Numbered from the stretch's first letter, positions 1 to 6,737 are shown. The stretch is 7,375 bases of DNA from an uncultured Clostridia bacterium (GCA_946620335.1 CAMONF010000141.1:1-7375); one strand, 5' to 3'. Notes: generated by a model from the sequence alone, not told the origin. Made by a program: numbers and translations.

Positions 1-1146
1 GGGATAGAACTGGGTGAGGTAGCCGCCGCCGGTCTTGCCGTGGAAGACCTTGACGATCTTCATGGTGGGTTTGTGCTTCTGGGAGATGGCGGCATCGCCG
101 GAGCCGGAGTGGCCGATGATGGCGATGTCATCGTTGAAGTCGATGGAGTACATCTCTGCCAGCTGGCCGGTGCCGGAGATGGTCTTGAGGATGCTCATGG
201 CCATGGCGACCTTCATGTCGCCCTCGACGGCGCAGGCCGTGCCCTGCTTGATCAGCATGGAGAAGGCCGGAATCAGCATGGAGTCGAGAACGCCGGCCTG
301 GCCCTTGGCAAAGCCGTCATAGTGGGAGGCGACCAGACCCAACTGCTCGTCCTTGACCCACTGCTCGAAGGCCACGACGTACTTGGCCATCTCCCAGACT
401 TCCTCGATGCTGCCGCCGCCCTCGACGGCGAAGGTGTCCAGGATCTCCTGGGCCTTGGCGCGGATGGCTTCCTCGTCCGTGACGTTGTCGGCGATGCACC
501 ACATCTTCTCCCAGTCGAACTGCTTGGTGTAGAGGCCCATTCTCCTGTAGAGGTTGGTCTCGTCGATGTAGAGGTCCATCATGCCCGGATAGGGACGGCC
601 GATCTGAGCGATGTTGGTGTCGCGCAGGCGTCTTCTGACCTGGGCAGCCCGGCACCAGTCCTCGATCTCAGCCTTGACCTCGGGATCGCCGCCTTCGACG
701 ACGCCGGTGATCATGGCGTGGCGCTTGCCGAAGCGCTCCAGGTCGGCGATGACTTCGCCGGTGGCGCCGCGGGCGTAGCCGATGCCCAGCCAGGTGGGGA
801 TGTCGGCGGTATCATAGTCCAGGGCCTTGACCTTCTGGAGGTTGACCACCACCACCGGAACGTCCAGGTCGCGGACGGCCGGCAGGTAATTGTAGGATGT
901 GGCGTAGGTGAGCATCTGAAGGAAGACCAGGTCCACGTCGGCAGCCCTGAAGAGGTCGCCGGCCTTCTGGGCCTTCTCCTTGGTCGTCACCATGCCGCCG
1001 TCAACGATCTCGACGGTGTCCGGCAGGGACTTCTTGAAGGCTTCGTACTGGCTTTCGAACTCGGGGACCAGCTGGGGGAACTGGGGCAGGTAAGCGCCCA
1101 GGGCGATGGAGAACACACCTACTCTTGCTTTTGTCTCAACTAACAT
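1..1146 (-). CDS. L-arabinose/L-fucose isomerase superfamily protein, 3' end outside the window
   Basis: Likely a cytoplasmic metal-dependent aldose-ketose isomerase; only the first 382 residues are visible and no stop is reached. The C-terminal part matches the E. coli AraA pattern as I recall it. EGDMK (307-311) lines up with the EGDW segment carrying catalytic Glu306. EMYSIDF (331-337) lines up with EDYTYHF carrying Glu333. His346 in IIGHSG lines up with His350. The spacing is close to AraA, so three of the four metal/catalytic residues appear present; the fourth (His450 in AraA) would lie off the left edge. The N-terminal half has the expected alternating alpha/beta character (LVFLQM 73-78, PVVVVNLQ 97-104). 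The ATG at 1144-1146 is preceded by GGAGG (1153-1157) at 6 nt. A terminator upstream separates it from the dehydratase operon. The sugar cannot be told: this family includes many proteins with low identity to true AraA. Confidence 0.8.
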   Translation of the reverse strand, partial: MLVETKARVGVFSIALGAYLPQFPQLVPEFESQYEAFKKSLPDTVEIVDGGMVTTKEKAQKAGDLFRAADVDLVFLQMLTYATSYNYLPAVRDLDVPVVVVNLQKVKALDYDTADIPTWLGIGYARGATGEVIADLERFGKRHAMITGVVEGGDPEVKAEIEDWCRAAQVRRRLRDTNIAQIGRPYPGMMDLYIDETNLYRRMGLYTKQFDWEKMWCIADNVTDEEAIRAKAQEILDTFAVEGGGSIEEVWEMAKYVVAFEQWVKDEQLGLVASHYDGFAKGQAGVLDSMLIPAFSMLIKQGTACAVEGDMKVAMAMSILKTISGTGQLAEMYSIDFNDDIAIIGHSGSGDAAISQKHKPTMKIVKVFHGKTGGGYLTQFYP

Positions 1147-1236
1147 GGTAAACCTCCGTTATCTCTTGTGGGTTTCATTTTTATGAGCTGACCGGGACGG
1201 CCTTTACAGCATGCCCGGTTCATTTCCGATGATTCA

Positions 1237-1245
1237 TTTATACCA
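1237..1245 (-). promoter_or_regulatory. Candidate extended -10 promoter for the isomerase gene
   Basis: On the minus strand the sequence reads TGGTATAAA, an extended -10 (TGn followed by a 5/6 match to TATAAT), about 90 nt before the isomerase start. No good -35 box is seen at 16-18 nt, which is common for extended -10 promoters. It lies just after the terminator of the preceding operon, where a new promoter is needed. The rest of the 1147-1279 leader holds no clear operator or riboswitch that I can recognise. Confidence 0.35.
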
Positions 1246-1279
1246 TAGATGGCGGCAAAGATGAAATAGCCTCATTTTC

Positions 1280-1312
1280 AAAAAAAAGTGTCCTCATTTG
1301 CATGAGGACACT
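1280..1312 (-). terminator. Rho-independent terminator of the dehydratase-like operon
   Basis: A perfect 11-bp inverted repeat (AGTGTCCTCAT, 1287-1297, pairing with ATGAGGACACT, 1302-1312) encloses a 4-nt loop. Read on the minus strand it is followed directly by eight T residues (1280-1287; the first T also pairs in the stem). It begins 24 nt after the stop of the small membrane protein gene. There is no T run on the plus-strand side, so it acts for leftward transcription only. Confidence 0.92.
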
Positions 1313-1335
1313 GATCTTTCCTTCACTTGTCGGCG

Positions 1336-1536
1336 TCATTCCCGGGACACGTTCTCCTTCATCTCATAAGGCATCGTCGTGTTGTCCTCGCGCTTCATGT
1401 TGTCGAAATGCTTGATCATGGCCGGCTCGAAAATGTAATACAGGAACTTGCCGTCCAGGTCAAAATAGAACACGGCGAAGAGCAGCCCGTAAATGAAAGC
1501 CGCGATCCCCAGGATCTTCAGCAGTATCTTCTTCAT
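1336..1536 (-). CDS. Small single-pass membrane protein, last gene of the dehydratase-like operon
   Basis: I do not recognise this 66-residue protein. It starts MKKILLKILG and has one hydrophobic helix at about residues 4-26, followed by a charged, hydrophilic tail of about 38 residues. Lysines at 2, 3 and 7 suggest an N-in orientation with the tail outside. There is no signal-peptidase site or lipobox. The ATG at 1534-1536 is preferred over the in-frame TTG at 1543-1545: GGAGG at 1546-1550 sits 9 nt before the ATG but abuts the TTG with no spacing. The gene begins 15 nt after the stop of the alpha-type gene and ends just before the terminator, so it is the third cistron. It may tether or assist the enzyme at the membrane, but that is inference from context only. 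Confidence 0.75.
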   Translation of the reverse strand: MKKILLKILGIAAFIYGLLFAVFYFDLDGKFLYYIFEPAMIKHFDNMKREDNTTMPYEMKENVSRE

Positions 1537-1551
1537 CTTATGCAACCTCCT

Positions 1552-3234
1552 TTACCAGCTGGAATCGTCCTCGAAGTCCACCAATGTCGGGTCAAGCGGC
1601 TCCTCCCGCATGACCGTGATCATGTAATCGCTGATGATCTTCCGGATCTCCTTGCGGGAGACCGTCCGCTTGTCGGGCAGGGCGTGGGGGACCCAGATGG
1701 CGTGGATATCGCGCTTGCGGAACTCGTCCTCGAAGACGCCGTGGATGCCCTGCATGCCCTTGCACTGGAGCTGGTCGTACATGATGACCATGTCGCAGTT
1801 GAACCGCTCCATGTAGCTCCAGAGGGAGAGGATATGCTCGTGGCCGCCGACCGCCATGGCCCGCATGGGCGCCTTCTCGTTGTACCAGGCCAGGTCCTCG
1901 AGGGCGTGCTCGTAGGTATCCGTCCGCAGGTACTGGTCGAACATGAGGGAGTCCATGTTGATCACGCAGTTGATGCCCCAGCAGTTGTAGGCCCAGGTGC
2001 ACCAGTTGGAATAGTAGAGGGGTGCGCAGCTCCAGGCGATGGCTCTGTGCCGGGTCTTGGGCAGGGTCACGATCTTGTTCTTCACCGTGTTGTTCATGAT
2101 CTTCCGGACGTGGGCGTCGATTTCGTGCCAGATGGGCCTGTTGCCGTCCTGGGAATAGTAGATCCGGTAGAGGGCCTGAGCCACACCATTGATGGGATAG
2201 TAAGGCGTATTGGCCGCCACGTCCCACTTTTCATGCTCGAAGGCCGTCAGCTTGTTCTGCTCCTCGGCGTACTTGCAGTACATATCCCAGTCGAATTTGA
2301 CGCCGTACTGCTCCTCGATGAACTTCCAGGCGCCCTCGATCTCACGCTGGCAGTGCTCCTGGACCAGGGGATCGTCGTACCGCATGGGCTGGGGCATGGC
2401 GTAGAGGGGACGGTTCAGGAACCAGTCCTGGAGGACCGAGGTGGCCACCGACCCGTCGCAGGCCTCGTTGGAGGTGATCATGGTCGGCGCGTAGTCGGGA
2501 TAATCGTCCAGGACGAAGAGGCCGTACTCAGCCTGGCACATGGGACAGGGGTCCGAGGGCAGGCCGATGGACTGGGCCGCGTCGATATAGTTGAGGACGG
2601 TGTGGTTGTTGACGTGGCAGGTTACGAAGTATGGAATCATTTCCAGAGGAATGTCCTCCAGGACGTCATGGAAGCCGTAGAAAATGCTGCCGCTCACCGT
2701 CTCGTTGTGGGCGATGTTGTGCTTCCACTGCTCGCTCTCCTTCCCGCCGTTCAGCTTCTTGTCGGAGGCGAACATCTCCATGAACTGGCGGATGGTCTCC
2801 GAAGTCATGCCCCTGTAATGCCAGGCGGAGCCACGAAGGATCGGACCGCGCATGCCTTCCAGGCCGCGGTCGAACCAGTGCATGACGGTCAGATAGGGCT
2901 GGCCCATCCAGCGGTACCGCATGAGGCCCTTGACGAGATTGACGGGACCCATGACCGGTCCGCCGCCGTACTTCATCACGTCCGTGACCATGTGGATGTA
3001 GTTGTAGAGCCAGATCATATTGAAATAGTACATGGTGTCCACGACACCGCGCCACTCTCTGTGCTTATAAAGGCCCGTGTCCCCGATATAGAGGTCGCCG
3101 AGGCGCCTCTCCTCGTGGGGCTTGCCGTACCAGAAATCCCGGGCCATTTTCCTCACGTCCGGCTTTTCGCTGAGCTTGTCGCGCATGGCGCCGGCCCTGG
3201 CCCGGAGCTTTCCTCCCATCTCCTTGATCTTCAT
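1552..3234 (-). CDS. 2-hydroxyacyl-CoA dehydratase (HGD-D) family protein, alpha-type subunit, copy 1
   Basis: A 560-residue protein whose C-terminal two thirds resembles the alpha subunits (HgdA/HadB/FldB type) of 2-hydroxyacyl-CoA dehydratases. Known members carry a [4Fe-4S] cluster on three cysteines and use a one-electron ketyl mechanism. The IPLEMIPYF (195-203) to GLPSDPCPMC (224-233) stretch matches the family's first-cysteine region, with Cys230 or Cys233 in place. NEACDG (256-261) supplies Cys259. QLQCKGMQG (488-496) supplies Cys491, like the SCK segment of the family. The first 170 residues, rich in Trp, Tyr and Met and with EWRG at 60-63, are longer than usual for the family and have a counterpart in copy 2. 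The start overlaps the beta gene stop (ATGA, 3231-3234), with GGAGG 9 nt upstream, so translation is coupled and a heterodimer is likely. The substrate is unknown; a benzoyl-CoA-reductase-like or double-cubane-type reductase is also possible. Confidence 0.82.
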   Translation of the reverse strand: MKIKEMGGKLRARAGAMRDKLSEKPDVRKMARDFWYGKPHEERRLGDLYIGDTGLYKHREWRGVVDTMYYFNMIWLYNYIHMVTDVMKYGGGPVMGPVNLVKGLMRYRWMGQPYLTVMHWFDRGLEGMRGPILRGSAWHYRGMTSETIRQFMEMFASDKKLNGGKESEQWKHNIAHNETVSGSIFYGFHDVLEDIPLEMIPYFVTCHVNNHTVLNYIDAAQSIGLPSDPCPMCQAEYGLFVLDDYPDYAPTMITSNEACDGSVATSVLQDWFLNRPLYAMPQPMRYDDPLVQEHCQREIEGAWKFIEEQYGVKFDWDMYCKYAEEQNKLTAFEHEKWDVAANTPYYPINGVAQALYRIYYSQDGNRPIWHEIDAHVRKIMNNTVKNKIVTLPKTRHRAIAWSCAPLYYSNWCTWAYNCWGINCVINMDSLMFDQYLRTDTYEHALEDLAWYNEKAPMRAMAVGGHEHILSLWSYMERFNCDMVIMYDQLQCKGMQGIHGVFEDEFRKRDIHAIWVPHALPDKRTVSRKEIRKIISDYMITVMREEPLDPTLVDFEDDSSW

Positions 3235-4424
3235 TTTGCGGCACCTCCCTGGAGCTTCTTGATTTCCACACTCTCGACAAAGGCCTGGAACCGGGTCCTC
3301 AGCTGGCCCACCGCGTTGTTGACATACTCCTTCTCAATGGAGCAGACCGGGAAGCCGTAGTCGCGCGGCAGGATCAGCGTGTCGATGGTCCGCTCATAGC
3401 TCCAGTACTCGCAGAACTTCATCTGACAGACGATGATCCCGTCCGCCTTGTACTCCCGGGCGACGTCCGCCAGGAACTGCTTGCGCTCCCGCATGGTGTG
3501 CTGCTCCATAAAGCGGGGACACATGGAGGTCTCGATGTAGTGGCGGGCGATGGCTCTGAGCGGCGTCTCCCCCTCCTTCACCACGATCTCCTCCCGGCCG
3601 GGAATGGACCCGTAGCAGTAGCGGTCCGCCACGACCAGGGCGCCGCATTCCTCGATGAGGCGGATGAAATCAGGGTCGTCCTCCTCGGAACCGGTGAGGA
3701 CCACCTTGATTCGGTAGCCCGGCTTCACGTCCGGCTCCCGGGTCTTCAGATCCTCGGCGATGTCCCGGAGCTTGTCGATGATCAGATACTTGGGACATAC
3801 CTGGGTCACCAGCTGGATGATGGAGAACTCCGTGCCTGTGATGGTGGGCACGTCCTTCTTCCGGTAGCTGCCGATCTCCTGGATGAGGCGGCAGACCTCA
3901 TTGTGCTCCTCGATGGCCTTCAGGAGGGCCTCGTCCGAAGTGTCGATTCCGAAATGCTCCTTGAGCTTGTCCAGCACATGACACTGGAGCTGCTTCTCAA
4001 AATGGTCGATGGCGTTGACGTTCTTCTTGAAGGGCACGTCGGTGAACTCACAGAAGAAGTCGGGGTTCTGGATAATGTCCATGAGCTGGAGATGCTCCTG
4101 GAACCGGCAGGTGACCGTGCAGGTCTCCGTCGCCATCTGGGCGTCCAGGAAATTAAAACCACCCTCCAGCGCCCGCTCCAGCAGGCACCGGCCGTAAAGG
4201 CAGGTCCGGTTGGACATGTAGTAGGTAGCCATGTCCGGGGACCCGCTTCGCGGCGCCCTGAGCCGCACCGAAAAACATCCGGGCAGGTCCAGCAGGACCT
4301 CCGGCATAAAGTAGCAGGTGTATCCGAGCGCCCGCCTGCCCGACTCCCTGGCCTGGCGCACCAGATCATTGTGGGCCTCCTGCAGGAGATCCTCAAATTC
4401 GATAATATGCTTCAGGTCCCTCAT
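3231..4424 (-). CDS. 2-hydroxyacyl-CoA dehydratase (HGD-D) family protein, beta-type subunit, copy 1
   Basis: A 397-residue protein, the usual length for beta subunits of this family (HgdB/HadC/FldC). Family landmarks are GYTCYFMPEVLL (34-45, Cys37), the middle cysteine in TETC (Cys102), and DGIIVCQMKFCEYW (328-341) with Cys338 in the KFC-acidic motif. The C-terminal GQLRTRFQAF (373-382) is strongly typical. Cys37, Cys102 and Cys338 are the likely [4Fe-4S] ligands; all three sit at identical positions in the second copy at 5543-6733. The ATG at 4422-4424 follows AGGAGG (4430-4435) by 5 nt. It is the first gene of the leftward operon, transcribed from a promoter in the divergent region, and overlaps the alpha-type gene by 4 nt. 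No activator ATPase of the HgdC type is adjacent. The reaction is not known; a CoA-ester dehydratase or a reductase are both possible. Confidence 0.85.
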   Translation of the reverse strand: MRDLKHIIEFEDLLQEAHNDLVRQARESGRRALGYTCYFMPEVLLDLPGCFSVRLRAPRSGSPDMATYYMSNRTCLYGRCLLERALEGGFNFLDAQMATETCTVTCRFQEHLQLMDIIQNPDFFCEFTDVPFKKNVNAIDHFEKQLQCHVLDKLKEHFGIDTSDEALLKAIEEHNEVCRLIQEIGSYRKKDVPTITGTEFSIIQLVTQVCPKYLIIDKLRDIAEDLKTREPDVKPGYRIKVVLTGSEEDDPDFIRLIEECGALVVADRYCYGSIPGREEIVVKEGETPLRAIARHYIETSMCPRFMEQHTMRERKQFLADVAREYKADGIIVCQMKFCEYWSYERTIDTLILPRDYGFPVCSIEKEYVNNAVGQLRTRFQAFVESVEIKKLQGGAAK

Positions 4425-4509
4425 CCGTTCCTCCTCTCATCGGACGATCCGTCAGCCGCGGGGAAATGAAGTCACACTCCGCCGCCTGTCACGAAAGCTA
4501 TATACTTAG

Positions 4510-4537
4510 ATACTATCATATTTGTCTAACAAGTCAA
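4510..4537 (-). promoter_or_regulatory. Candidate sigma-A-type promoter of the leftward operon
   Basis: Read on the minus strand, TTGACT (4532-4537, 5/6 match to the -35 consensus) and TAGTAT (4510-4515, 4/6 match to -10) are separated by 16 nt. The start of transcription would be near 4503, giving a leader of about 78 nt before the beta-type gene. The region is AT-rich compared with the flanking genes. I rate this the best promoter match in the window. Confidence 0.55.
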
Positions 4538-4545
4538 ACTGTTTG
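4535..4545. promoter_or_regulatory. Small palindrome overlapping the leftward -35 box
   Basis: CAAAC-T-GTTTG is a perfect 5-bp palindrome with a single central base, overlapping three bases of the putative -35 box. Its position would suit an operator for a dimeric repressor. Palindromes this short arise by chance, and no regulator gene is visible in the window. Confidence 0.2.
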
Positions 4546-4580
4546 CCCGTTTTAACCATGAAAATTGACCTGTTTTTCCC

Positions 4581-4603
4581 CTATTGTCAGTTTATCTATT
4601 GTC
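4581..4603. repeat. Direct repeat CTATTGTC in the divergent promoter region
   Basis: The 8-mer CTATTGTC occurs at 4581-4588 and again at 4596-4603, a 15-bp period. It lies between the two divergent genes, about 90-110 nt before the CooC-like gene. It could be a tandem regulator site. A second pair of 7-mers (TATGCAT at 4607-4613 and 4633-4639) lies just downstream. I could not settle on a convincing rightward promoter: TTGTCA (4585-4590) has only a poor -10 at proper spacing. Confidence 0.25.
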
Positions 4604-4693
4604 TTTTATGCATAAATATGGTTGAATTATGCTATGCATGATTGGGCTTATTGCCCCAAATATCTGTAAAAGAACAAAAAAAGGAAGCATATC

Positions 4694-5455
4694 ATGTCAG
4701 ACAAGACCACAGTCATCGCCCTGGCCGGGAAGGGCGGTGTCGGCAAGACCTCTCTCTCGGCAGCCATCGTCCGCCTCCTCACAGAGGCGAAGCCCGACGC
4801 CAGGATCCTGGCCATAGACGCCGATCCCGCCATCGGCCTCTCCGTCGCCCTGGGGGTGACTGTCACGGAGACCCTGGACGAAATCCGGCTTCGCGTCGCC
4901 GAGGACGTGACCGGCAAACTGAAGGACACCCAGGATATCCTGGCGGAGGCCCGTTTCCGCCTCTTCGAGGCCATGGCCGAGGAGGAGGGCTTCGCCTTCC
5001 TGGCCATAGGCCGGCCGGAAGCGGCCGGCTGCTACTGCGCCATCAACACCTACCTGCGCCAGGTCATCGGCCTCCTCACGGATGAATTCGACTACGTCGT
5101 GATCGACGGCGAGGCAGGCATCGAGCAGATCAACCGCCGGGTCATGGAGAAGGTCACCCACCTCGTGTGCGTGTCCGACCAGAGCCGCAAGGGGCTCTCC
5201 ATCATCGACACCATCCACAGTGTGGCCGACAAGCTGGTCATGTACGACAAGATCGGCCTCATCGTGAACCGGGCCACATTGCCCGACCGGGTGGCGCCTG
5301 CCACAGAAGGCGGCGTCCCGGTGATTGCCGTCATTCCCCAGGACAACGCCATGACGGAGAATGACATCGAGGGCCGCAGCATCTTCGAGCTGCCCGCGGA
5401 TTCGCCGGTCCTGACCGGCGCCCGGACTGCTCTGACTGCTTTGGGGATCCTCTGA
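4694..5455 (+). CDS. CooC-like P-loop ATPase (MinD/NifH-class, nickel-insertion/maturation ATPase family)
   Basis: A 253-residue cytoplasmic ATPase of the deviant-Walker-A class. Residues 12-20 read GKGGVGKTS, with the signature Lys13 and the P-loop Lys18. IDADPAIG (41-48) is the Walker A' region. GCYC (112-115) is the CXC motif that binds metal at the CooC dimer interface. VIDGEAGIEQINRR (136-149) is the CooC switch II signature, where CooC typically has E-A-G-x-E. SDQSRKGL (161-168) and VNR (191-193) also fit. Length and motifs point to CooC rather than ParA, MinD or NifH. CooC is known to put nickel into CO dehydrogenase, but no CO dehydrogenase gene is in this window; the neighbours are HGD-D proteins. 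It may instead mature or reduce their clusters, which is inference. The ATG follows AAGGAAG (4681-4687) by 6 nt. It is the first gene of the rightward operon. Confidence 0.87.
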   Translation: MSDKTTVIALAGKGGVGKTSLSAAIVRLLTEAKPDARILAIDADPAIGLSVALGVTVTETLDEIRLRVAEDVTGKLKDTQDILAEARFRLFEAMAEEEGFAFLAIGRPEAAGCYCAINTYLRQVIGLLTDEFDYVVIDGEAGIEQINRRVMEKVTHLVCVSDQSRKGLSIIDTIHSVADKLVMYDKIGLIVNRATLPDRVAPATEGGVPVIAVIPQDNAMTENDIEGRSIFELPADSPVLTGARTALTALGIL

Positions 5456-5513
5456 GCTGCCGGATCAGCCGGCCGCCTGACACGTACCGAATGGCTGAAG
5501 AACGCCTGTTTAA

Positions 5514-5519
5514 TATAAT
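5514..5519 (+). promoter_or_regulatory. Possible internal -10 box before the second beta-type gene
   Basis: A perfect TATAAT lies in the 87-nt gap between the CooC-like gene and the next gene, 24 nt before that gene's TTG start. No -35 box is recognisable at 16-18 nt; the best is TGGCTG, 3/6. A start of transcription near 5526 would leave a leader of about 17 nt containing only the ribosome binding site. Read-through from upstream is equally likely. Confidence 0.2.
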
Positions 5520-5542
5520 TCTTTAAGGAAGGGGGGATATGA

Positions 5543-6733
5543 TTGAAAGATCTTAAATACCTGCTGGAATTTGAGAACCTGCTGGAGGACGCCGACAATG
5601 CGCTCGTCCGGCAGGCCCAGTCGGAGGGACAGTATGCCATCGGCTACACCTGCTACCACATGCCGGAAGTGCTGCTGAACGTCGATAACTGTTTCTCCAC
5701 TAGGATCCGGGCGCCCCGCACCGGCTCCATCGACATCGCCACCTACTACATGTCCAACTACACCTGCGAGTACGCGCGCTCCTTGCTCGAGCGGGCCATC
5801 GAGGGCGGCTACGAGTTTCTCGACGGCATCGCCGGCGTGGACGCCTGCTCGGCCATGAACCGGTGCTACGAGCACATGGAGATCCTCAAGTGCAACTCCA
5901 AGCCTCACTTCTTCGTGACCCACACCGACGTCCCCTACAAGATCGAGGAGTACACCATCGACCAGGTGGTCACCCAGATGCGGCTGCGGGTCCTTGACGT
6001 CCTCCATGAAAAGCTGGGCACCGACGTCTCCGACGAAGCCATCCTGAAGGCGGTGGAGGAGCACAACGAGCTGTGCCGCGTCATGACCGAGATCGGCGAT
6101 TTCCGGAAACTGGACAACCCGCCCGTCACCGGCTACGAGTACCACGTTCTCTGTCTGGTCTCCTACTGCTGCCCCACCTCCCTCATCCTTCCCATGCTCA
6201 AGGAGACGCTGGAGGAAATAAAGACAAGGCAGGTGGATGAGAAGTGTCCGTACCGGGCCAGAGTCGTCATCGCCGGCTCCGAGATCGACGACCTGGGCTT
6301 CACCAGCCTCCTGGAGGAGACCGGCGCCCTGGCCGTGGCGGACCGCTACTGCTACGGTTCGAAGCCGGGCCGTGAGGTCATCGAGCTCAACGATCACGAG
6401 GACCTTCTCCGCCAGATCTGCCGTCATTATATGAAGACTTCCGAATGCGCCCGCTACATGGCCGCCGACAAGATCCAGCAGCGCCGGGACACCATCGACC
6501 GTCTGGCGAAGGAATACCGGGCGGACGGCATCATCTTCGAGCAGATGAAGTACTGTGACTTCTGGGCCTTCGAGCGCCCGCTGGCAAGCCACATCCTGGC
6601 GGACGAGTACGGCTGGCCGGTCCTCTCCATCGACCGCTCCTACAGCGTCCGAAACTCCGGACAGCTGCGCACACGCTTCCAGGCCTTCGTGGAGGCCCTG
6701 GAAATCAAGAAGATCCAGAAGGAAAGGGGGTGA
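5543..6733 (+). CDS. 2-hydroxyacyl-CoA dehydratase (HGD-D) family protein, beta-type subunit, copy 2
   Basis: A 396-residue paralogue of the beta-type protein at 3231-4424. The two align without any gap, with about half the residues identical by hand count. The probable [4Fe-4S] ligands are in the same places: Cys37 (GYTCYHMPEVLL), Cys102 (DACSAM) and Cys338 (QMKYCDFW). The C-terminal GQLRTRFQAF is intact. The start is TTG at 5543-5545. GGGGGG (5531-5536) is 6 nt upstream, the codon immediately before it in frame is a TGA stop, and the resulting MKDLKYLLEF matches MRDLKHIIEF of copy 1. An ATG at 5539 is in another frame and closes after five codons. The gene follows the CooC-like gene by 87 nt and precedes the alpha-type gene by 4 nt, so it should pair with that subunit. 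The substrate is unknown. Confidence 0.86.
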   Translation: MKDLKYLLEFENLLEDADNALVRQAQSEGQYAIGYTCYHMPEVLLNVDNCFSTRIRAPRTGSIDIATYYMSNYTCEYARSLLERAIEGGYEFLDGIAGVDACSAMNRCYEHMEILKCNSKPHFFVTHTDVPYKIEEYTIDQVVTQMRLRVLDVLHEKLGTDVSDEAILKAVEEHNELCRVMTEIGDFRKLDNPPVTGYEYHVLCLVSYCCPTSLILPMLKETLEEIKTRQVDEKCPYRARVVIAGSEIDDLGFTSLLEETGALAVADRYCYGSKPGREVIELNDHEDLLRQICRHYMKTSECARYMAADKIQQRRDTIDRLAKEYRADGIIFEQMKYCDFWAFERPLASHILADEYGWPVLSIDRSYSVRNSGQLRTRFQAFVEALEIKKIQKERG

Positions 6734-6737
6734 AGAC

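Noticed and set aside
1543..1545. In-frame TTG as the start of the small membrane protein
   Set aside because: The ribosome binding site GGAGG directly touches this codon, leaving no spacer; the ATG nine bases further has proper spacing.
1327..3360. A 677-codon open frame on the plus strand opposite the alpha-type gene
   Set aside because: It lies antisense to a gene with clear family motifs, coupled start and ribosome binding site. The translation is rich in Val, Leu, His, Asp and Gly without domain features, as expected for a shadow frame in GC-rich DNA. It also runs across the intrinsic terminator-side gap and the beta-type gene.
3498..4469. A 323-codon plus-strand frame opposite the first beta-type gene, and a similar 367-codon one opposite the isomerase (40-1143)
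   Set aside because: Both are antisense shadows with low-complexity Val/Leu/Asp/Gly/His composition; the opposite strand carries well-supported genes.
4641..4660. Weak hairpin (TTGGGC ... GCCCCAA) in the leader of the CooC-like gene as a possible riboswitch or attenuator
   Set aside because: The stem is only four to six pairs with a bulge, there is no T run, and no known riboswitch core is recognisable in this short leader.
5403..5420. Perfect 8-bp inverted repeat CGCCGGTC/GACCGGCG near the end of the CooC-like gene
   Set aside because: It lies inside the coding sequence, the 2-nt loop is too tight for the full stem, and no T run follows, so it is not a terminator.
4694..5455. The ATPase as a ParA/MinD partition or cell-division protein, or NifH itself
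   Set aside because: The CXC motif at 113-115 and the EAGIE switch II segment fit CooC. No ParB-like or MinE-like neighbour is present, and the NifH cysteine arrangement is absent.
5459..5473. GC-rich hairpin GCCGG-ATCAG-CCGGC just after the CooC-like gene stop
   Set aside because: A 5-bp stem with no following T run; not convincing as a terminator between the ATPase and the second beta-type gene.
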